Source: JANOYJ01 sp031373225 (GTDB lineage Bacteria > Pseudomonadota > Alphaproteobacteria > Rhizobiales > Rhizobiaceae). From it: a stretch of 27,633 nucleotides of DNA. Within the stretch, counting starts at the first letter, position 1, and each line of letters begins with the position of its first letter. A program made the translations under genes and the position numbers. Location: NCBI GenBank assembly GCA_031373225.1, contig JANMMM010000032.1, positions 1 to 27,633 on the forward strand, given 5' to 3'. The notes under the pieces were generated by a model. That model did no database searches, was not told where the DNA came from, and saw only the letters and a list, made by a program, of their open reading frames with translations. Positions 23,298 to 27,633 of this stretch are shown piece after piece.

Positions 23298-24947
23298 ATG
23301 GCCCGCCAATTCATCTATCACATGTCCGGTCTGACCAAGGCCTATAACGGCAAGAAGGTGCTGGAAAATCTGCATCTTTCCTTCTATCCCGACGCCAAGA
23401 TCGGCATTCTCGGGCCGAACGGCTCGGGCAAATCCACCGTGCTGCGCATCATGGCGGGGATGGACAAGGAATGGACCGGCGAGGCCTGGCTGGCGGAAGG
23501 CGCGACCTGCGGATACCTGCCGCAGGAGCCGCAGCTGGACAATTCAAAGACGGCGCTGGAAAATGTGCTGGAGGGTGTCGCGGCCAAGAAAGCGATTCTG
23601 GACGAATATAACGCCCTGATGATGGACTATAATGACGAGAACGCCGAGAAGGCGGCGAAGATTCAAGACGTGATCGACGCGCAGAACCTGTGGGATCTGG
23701 ACAGTCAGGTCGAAATGGCGATGAACGCGCTCGGCTGCCCGCCGCCGGAATCGCCGGTGACCAACCTGTCCGGCGGCGAAAAGCGGCGCATCGCTCTGTG
23801 CAAGCTGCTGCTCGCCAAGCCAGACCTTCTCCTCCTCGACGAGCCGACCAACCATCTCGACGCTGAGACCGTCGCATGGCTCGAAAAGCATTTGCGCGAG
23901 TATACCGGTTCTGTCCTGATCGTCACGCATGACCGCTATTTCCTCGACAATGTCACCGGCTGGATTCTGGAACTCGACCGGGGAAAGGGCATTCCCTATG
24001 AGGGCAATTACACCGCCTATCTCGACGCCAAATCCAAGCGCATGCGCGTGGAAGGCCGCGAGGAGGATTCGCGCCAGAAGGCGATCGAGCGCGAGCGCGA
24101 ATGGATGGCCTCCAGCCCCAAGGCCCGTCAGGCGAAGTCCAAGGCCCGCATCAAGGCCTATGACGAACTGGTGCAGGCCTCCAACAACCGCCGTCCCGGC
24201 GAGGCGCAGATTGTCATTCCCGCCGGTGAACGTCTTGGTCAAGTTGTCATTGAGTGCGAGAATCTCACCAAAGCCTATGGCGACCGGGTGCTGATCGACG
24301 ACCTCACCTTCAAGCTGCCGCCCGGCGGCATTGTCGGCGTCATCGGGCCGAACGGCGCGGGCAAAACCACTTTGTTCCGCATGATAACGGGGCAGGAGAC
24401 GCCCGACAGCGGCACGATCCGTCTCGGCGACACCGTGCATCTCGGCTATGTCGATCAGAGCCGCGATCATCTGGACGGCTCGAAGAATGTCTGGGAGGAA
24501 ATCTCCGGCGGCAATGACATTATCAAGCTCGGCAGGCACGAGATCAATTCGCGCGCCTATTGCTCGACCTTCAATTTCAAGGGCGGCGACCAGCAGCAGA
24601 AGGTCGGCAACCTCTCCGGCGGCCAGCGCAACCGCGTGCATCTGGCCAAAATGATGAAGACCGGCGGCAACGTCCTCCTCCTCGACGAACCGACCAACGA
24701 TCTCGACACCGAAACTTTGGCCGCGCTCGAAGACGCGCTGGAAAATTACGCCGGCTGCGCCGTCATCATCAGCCATGACCGCATGTTCCTCGACCGCCTC
24801 GCGACGCACATTCTGGCATTCGAGGGCGACAGCCATGTTGAATGGTTTGAGGGGAACTTTGAGGATTATGAGCAGGACAAGATCAGACGGCTGGGTCCGG
24901 AGAGCGTCAACCCGAAGCGGCCTACTTATAAAAGGTTGACGCGGTAG
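23298..24947 (+). CDS. ettA: Energy-dependent translational throttle protein EttA (ABC-F)
   Basis: This 549-residue soluble ABC-F ATPase binds the ribosomal E site and gates the first elongation step according to the ATP/ADP ratio. Two nucleotide-binding domains are seen: Walker A GPNGSGKST (39-47) with LSGGEKRR and LLLLDEPTNHLD, then Walker A GPNGAGKTT with LSGGQRNR and LLLLDEPTNDLD. The short EttA-type arm lies between the first Walker A and signature. A charged linker (residues about 250-300, EREREWMASSPKARQAKSK) joins the domains. Length matches E. coli EttA (555). The ATG at 23298 is chosen because homologues begin MARQFIYHM. A REPIN begins 4 bp after the stop. Confidence 0.96.
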   Translation: MARQFIYHMSGLTKAYNGKKVLENLHLSFYPDAKIGILGPNGSGKSTVLRIMAGMDKEWTGEAWLAEGATCGYLPQEPQLDNSKTALENVLEGVAAKKAILDEYNALMMDYNDENAEKAAKIQDVIDAQNLWDLDSQVEMAMNALGCPPPESPVTNLSGGEKRRIALCKLLLAKPDLLLLDEPTNHLDAETVAWLEKHLREYTGSVLIVTHDRYFLDNVTGWILELDRGKGIPYEGNYTAYLDAKSKRMRVEGREEDSRQKAIEREREWMASSPKARQAKSKARIKAYDELVQASNNRRPGEAQIVIPAGERLGQVVIECENLTKAYGDRVLIDDLTFKLPPGGIVGVIGPNGAGKTTLFRMITGQETPDSGTIRLGDTVHLGYVDQSRDHLDGSKNVWEEISGGNDIIKLGRHEINSRAYCSTFNFKGGDQQQKVGNLSGGQRNRVHLAKMMKTGGNVLLLDEPTNDLDTETLAALEDALENYAGCAVIISHDRMFLDRLATHILAFEGDSHVEWFEGNFEDYEQDKIRRLGPESVNPKRPTYKRLTR

Positions 24948-24950
24948 CAA

Positions 24951-25029
24951 GATCGGGGACAGTTTACTTTTCGCCCCTGTGTGATCACATCGTCAGCTTT
25001 GGCTGGCGAAAAGTAAACTGTCCCCGATT
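24951..25029. repeat. REPIN-like inverted repeat, copy 6
   Basis: GATCGGGGACAGTTTACTTT followed by TCGCC pairs with GGCGAAAAGTAAACTGTCCC followed by CGATT. It sits between the ettA stop and the SDR start (31 bp downstream) and could end the ettA transcript as a long hairpin. Confidence 0.93.
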
Positions 25030-25059
25030 TTTCGCGCCATAGGAGCTTGAACCGACACC

Positions 25060-25740
25060 ATGACCACCATCCTCATCACCGGCGCCGCGCGCGGCATTGG
25101 CACGGCGCTCTGCGAAGACGCCCTGGGCCGCGGCTGGCATGTCATCGGCTCGGTGCGCGATGCCGAAACCGCGAAGGCTCTGGAGGCAGAACTCGGCCCC
25201 CGGTTCCGGGCGCTCGTCTTTGATGTGACCGATGCCGCTGCCATCGCCAAGGCGGCAGGTGAGCTGGACGGCCCCATCGACATCCTCATCAACAACGCCG
25301 GCATTATCGGCCCTGACCGCCAGTCAACTTTGGACATGGATTTCGATGGTTTCGCCGAAACCCTCGCCGTCAACGTCCTCGCGCCGCTACGGGTCGCGCA
25401 GGCGTTTCTGCCGCACCTGAAGCGCAGCGACAGGCCGCGTCTGTTGACCATTTCCAGCGGCATGGGGTCGATGTCCTATGCCAGTTCCGACCATCTCGCC
25501 TACCGCGCCTCGAAGGCGGCGGTGAACAAGGTGACACAGGGGCTGGCGACGGATTTGCAGCCCTCGGGCATCGCAGTAGCGTCAATCCACCCCGGCTGGG
25601 TGCGCACGGAAATGGGCGGGCGCGGGGCGGATATCGAGGCGGGAGAGAGCGCCAGGGGGATATTGGATGTCGCCGAGCGGATAGATTTGGCGGGGACGGG
25701 GCGGTTTCTGCGCTATGACGGGTCGCAGATGGCCTGGTAG
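25060..25740 (+). CDS. SDR-family oxidoreductase
   Basis: This 226-residue classical short-chain dehydrogenase/reductase has a cofactor loop TGAARGIG (7-14), NNAG (78-81), a catalytic Ser at about 132-133 (ISSGMGS) and Y148-x3-K152 (YRASK). After the active site, HPGWVRTEMGG is the usual PG motif. It is slightly short (usual 240-260), with a reduced C-terminus as in CsgA-like members. The ATG follows AGGAG by about 14 nt; no nearer start is in frame. The NAD(P) preference and substrate are not evident. It stands alone between a REPIN and a toxin-antitoxin pair. Confidence 0.88.
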   Translation: MTTILITGAARGIGTALCEDALGRGWHVIGSVRDAETAKALEAELGPRFRALVFDVTDAAAIAKAAGELDGPIDILINNAGIIGPDRQSTLDMDFDGFAETLAVNVLAPLRVAQAFLPHLKRSDRPRLLTISSGMGSMSYASSDHLAYRASKAAVNKVTQGLATDLQPSGIAVASIHPGWVRTEMGGRGADIEAGESARGILDVAERIDLAGTGRFLRYDGSQMAW

Positions 25741-25767
25741 CGGACATTGAAGCGGCGGCAATTTTGC

Positions 25768-25779
25768 TATACATGTATA
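25768..25779. promoter_or_regulatory. 12-bp palindrome upstream of the RHH antitoxin (operator)
   Basis: TATACATGTATA is a perfect palindrome ending 15 bp before the antitoxin ATG, with a Shine-Dalgarno AAGGAG in between. It overlaps a possible -10 box (TATAAC at its right end), which fits autorepression by the antitoxin. Confidence 0.7.
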
Positions 25780-25794
25780 ACAAAGGAGTTTCAC

Positions 25795-26043
25795 ATGCTT
25801 GCCCTGCGTCTGCCTAAGGAAATTGAAGACCGCCTCGCAGCGCTGGCTAAGGCGACGGGCCGCACAAAGAGCTATTATGCGCGGGCGGCAATTCTTGAGT
25901 TCATGGAAGACATCGAGGACGCTCAGGCGGCTGTGGAAAGCTTGAAGGAGGATGACGGCGCGCGCCTTCCGCTTTCGGAAATTATCCGCGAGCTTGACGC
26001 GGAAGAAGCCGCTCAGAAACGCCGCCAGCCCGCAGCCGCTTGA
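25795..26043 (+). CDS. RHH antitoxin (RelB/DinJ-like)
   Basis: This 82-residue antitoxin has an N-terminal ribbon-helix-helix: strand MLALRLPKEIEDRL, helix 1 AALAKATGR and helix 2 KSYYARAAILEFMED. A charged C-terminal tail (LPLSEIIRELDAEEA) is expected to block the RelE partner. The ATG at 25795 has AAGGAG 6 nt upstream; an in-frame start at 25747 lies ahead of the operator. The stop overlaps the toxin start (TGATG). Likely autoregulated through the palindrome at 25768-25779. Confidence 0.88.
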   Translation: MLALRLPKEIEDRLAALAKATGRTKSYYARAAILEFMEDIEDAQAAVESLKEDDGARLPLSEIIRELDAEEAAQKRRQPAAA

Positions 26044-26306
26044 TGTGGACAATAGAGTTCACGCCCAATGCGCGCAAGCAGCTGAAAAGGCTGGCGCTGA
26101 CAGACCAGCGCCGCATCACTGACTTCCTGTTGGAGCGGGCGGCAAGCCGCGAAAATCCGCGCTCGCTCGCCAAGAGGCTCACCGTCCCGGATGATGAGCT
26201 TTGGCGGTTCAGAGTTGGCGACTTTCGAATTATCGCGCGTTTTGTCGATCAGAGGTTGGAGATCACAGTCATTTCAGTCGGTCACCGCCGCGAAGTCTAC
26301 CGCTGA
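26043..26306 (+). CDS. RelE/ParE-superfamily toxin
   Basis: This 87-residue toxin has the RelE fold: WTIEFTPNARKQLKRL, then ITDFLLERAASRENPRSLAK (by position 23-42), LWRFRVGDFRIIARF and a C-terminal VISVGHRREVY. The final HRREVY and the WRFRVGDFRII strand are the RelE-type mRNA-interferase signature. The ATG at 26043 overlaps the antitoxin TGA, so translation is coupled. RelE members cleave mRNA in the ribosomal A site; ParE members poison gyrase. The RxGdxR and HRR motifs favour RelE. Confidence 0.88.
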   Translation: MWTIEFTPNARKQLKRLALTDQRRITDFLLERAASRENPRSLAKRLTVPDDELWRFRVGDFRIIARFVDQRLEITVISVGHRREVYR

Positions 26307-26310
26307 ATTC

Positions 26311-27257
26311 TCAATATTGCGCCACCCGGTTGACCATGTTGCGCAGCGGCTCGCCCCGCTCGAACGCCTCAATCTGCGCCACAATCGGCCCGACCAGCTG
26401 ATCCGGCGCGGAGCTGGCGGCGGCGTGGGGGGTTATGCTGATGTTTGGATGGGTCCAGAACGGGCTCTGCGTCGGCAGCGGCTCCACGTTGAAAACGTCG
26501 AGCGAGGCGGCGGACAGCACGCCGTCCTCCAGCGCCTGCAGAATATCCCTCTCGTTCTGCAGCCCGCCGCGCCCGGCGTTGATGAGGATAGGCGCGCCAA
26601 ACGTGCCGCCCTTTTTCAACCGGTCAAACAAGCCCTTGTTGAGAAAGCCGCGCGTCTGCGGCGTCAGCGGCAGCAGGCAGACCAGAATATCCACCGTCGC
26701 CAAAAACCAGGGCAGCTGCTCGTCGCCGTTGAAGCAGGTGATGTTCTGCGAGTAGCGCGGCTTGCGGCTCCAGCCCGTCACGTTAAATCCAAGCATCGCG
26801 ACCTTGCGCGCCGCATCCGAACCGAGCACGCCGAGGCCGAGAAAGCCGACCGTCACCTGATGTGCGGCCGGCTGGGCGCGCTCTTCGAGCCAGATATGGT
26901 TCCGCTGCTGGCGGCGGTATTTGGGGCCGAGCCGGTGATGGTCGAGCACCTGCCAGACGATATATTCGCACATCCGCATGGTCAGGTCATCGGAGACGAC
27001 GCGAACAATCGGCACCGACGGCAGGTCAGGGTCCTGAAACACATGGTCAACGCCCGCGCCGAGGGAGAAGATCACTCTCAGATTGGGAAGCTTGGCCAGT
27101 GATGAAGGGCGCTGTTTCCAGACGGCGGCATATTTGACCGACGGGTCGGCGGCGCCTTCCGGGTCTACGAAAATGATACGCGAAGGCGCGGCCTTGACAA
27201 ACTCCGCGCGCCATTTGTCGGCGTCCCAGCCCTGCACGGAGACAAGAATATTGCCGC

Positions 27258-27261
<4 letters not shown>
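26311..27261 (-). CDS. ghrA: Glyoxylate/hydroxypyruvate reductase A-like D-2-hydroxyacid dehydrogenase
   Basis: This 316-residue NAD(P)-dependent dehydrogenase matches the GhrA (YcdW) branch in length and motifs. SLGAGVDHVFQD lies at 66-77, the Rossmann loop GLGVLG at 142-147, and the catalytic Arg at R231 (NAGRGG), Glu at E260 and His at H279 (TPHAAA). It reduces glyoxylate or hydroxypyruvate to the hydroxy acid. The ATG at 27261 overlaps the TGA of the upstream YejF-like gene (ATGA), so the two genes are translationally coupled. The stop lies 4 bp from the end of the convergent RelE gene. Confidence 0.9.

Positions 27262-27633
<372 letters not shown>

Noticed and set aside
569..25029. Regularly repeated palindromes as a possible CRISPR array
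   Set aside because: The copies are kilobases apart, contain inverted arms and have no spacer structure or cas genes.

Overview
The window looks like chromosomal or chromid DNA of a high-GC alphaproteobacterium in the order Hyphomicrobiales (Rhizobiales). The evidence is a complete chvE-gguA-gguB-gguC sugar-uptake locus, a mocDEF-type oxygenase module known from rhizobial rhizopine catabolism, and a YejF-type ABC ATPase coupled to a GhrA-type reductase. The assignment comes from reading the translated genes, not from a database search.

Layout, left to right. 1-548: 3' part of a minus-strand conserved hypothetical gene cut by the window edge. 549-957: non-coding DNA with two kinds of palindromic REP-like elements. 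958-3621 (minus): mocD-mocE-mocF-like operon (tri-histidine membrane oxygenase, Rieske ferredoxin, ferredoxin reductase). 3844-4875: divergent LacI-family regulator, enclosed by two REPIN-like hairpins. 5160-9144: TIM-barrel isomerase/dehydratase (MocC-like), a CUT2 sugar-binding protein (MocB-like), permease and single-domain ATPase. 9193-11460: small accessory stretch with a VOC protein, an unrecognised membrane protein and a DUF1778/GNAT toxin-antitoxin pair. 11740-16635: chvE-gguA-gguB-gguC. 16737-19418 (minus): antitoxin-like small ORF, a ThDP (acetolactate synthase-like) enzyme and TerC. 19547-20479 (minus): alpha/beta hydrolase whose last codons come from a REPIN. 20664-23126 (minus): unusual 820-residue membrane protein with an OmpA-like C-terminus. 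23298-24947: EttA. 25060-25740: SDR. 25795-26306: RHH/RelE toxin-antitoxin pair. 26311-27633 (minus): GhrA and the 3' end of a YejF-like ATPase.

The most coherent system is 958-9144. A three-component oxygenase, a LacI regulator, a MocC-like TIM barrel and an inositol/rhizopine-type ABC importer sit together. Candidate operators lie on both sides of the regulator, and two GGAA/TTCC inverted repeats resembling IolR sites lie in front of the binding-protein gene. I infer uptake and oxidative O-demethylation of a methylated inositol or inosamine (rhizopine, or a methyl-inositol such as pinitol or ononitol), feeding inositol catabolism encoded elsewhere. No mocA, mocR or iol gene lies within the window.

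The most striking non-genic structure is a family of five complete inverted-repeat elements of about 80 bp plus one half copy, sharing the core GGGGACAGTTTACTT. Their stem bases change together on both arms, so pairing is conserved while sequence is not. This fits REPINs moved by a REP-associated tyrosine transposase encoded elsewhere. No transposase, tRNA, rRNA or CRISPR array was found.
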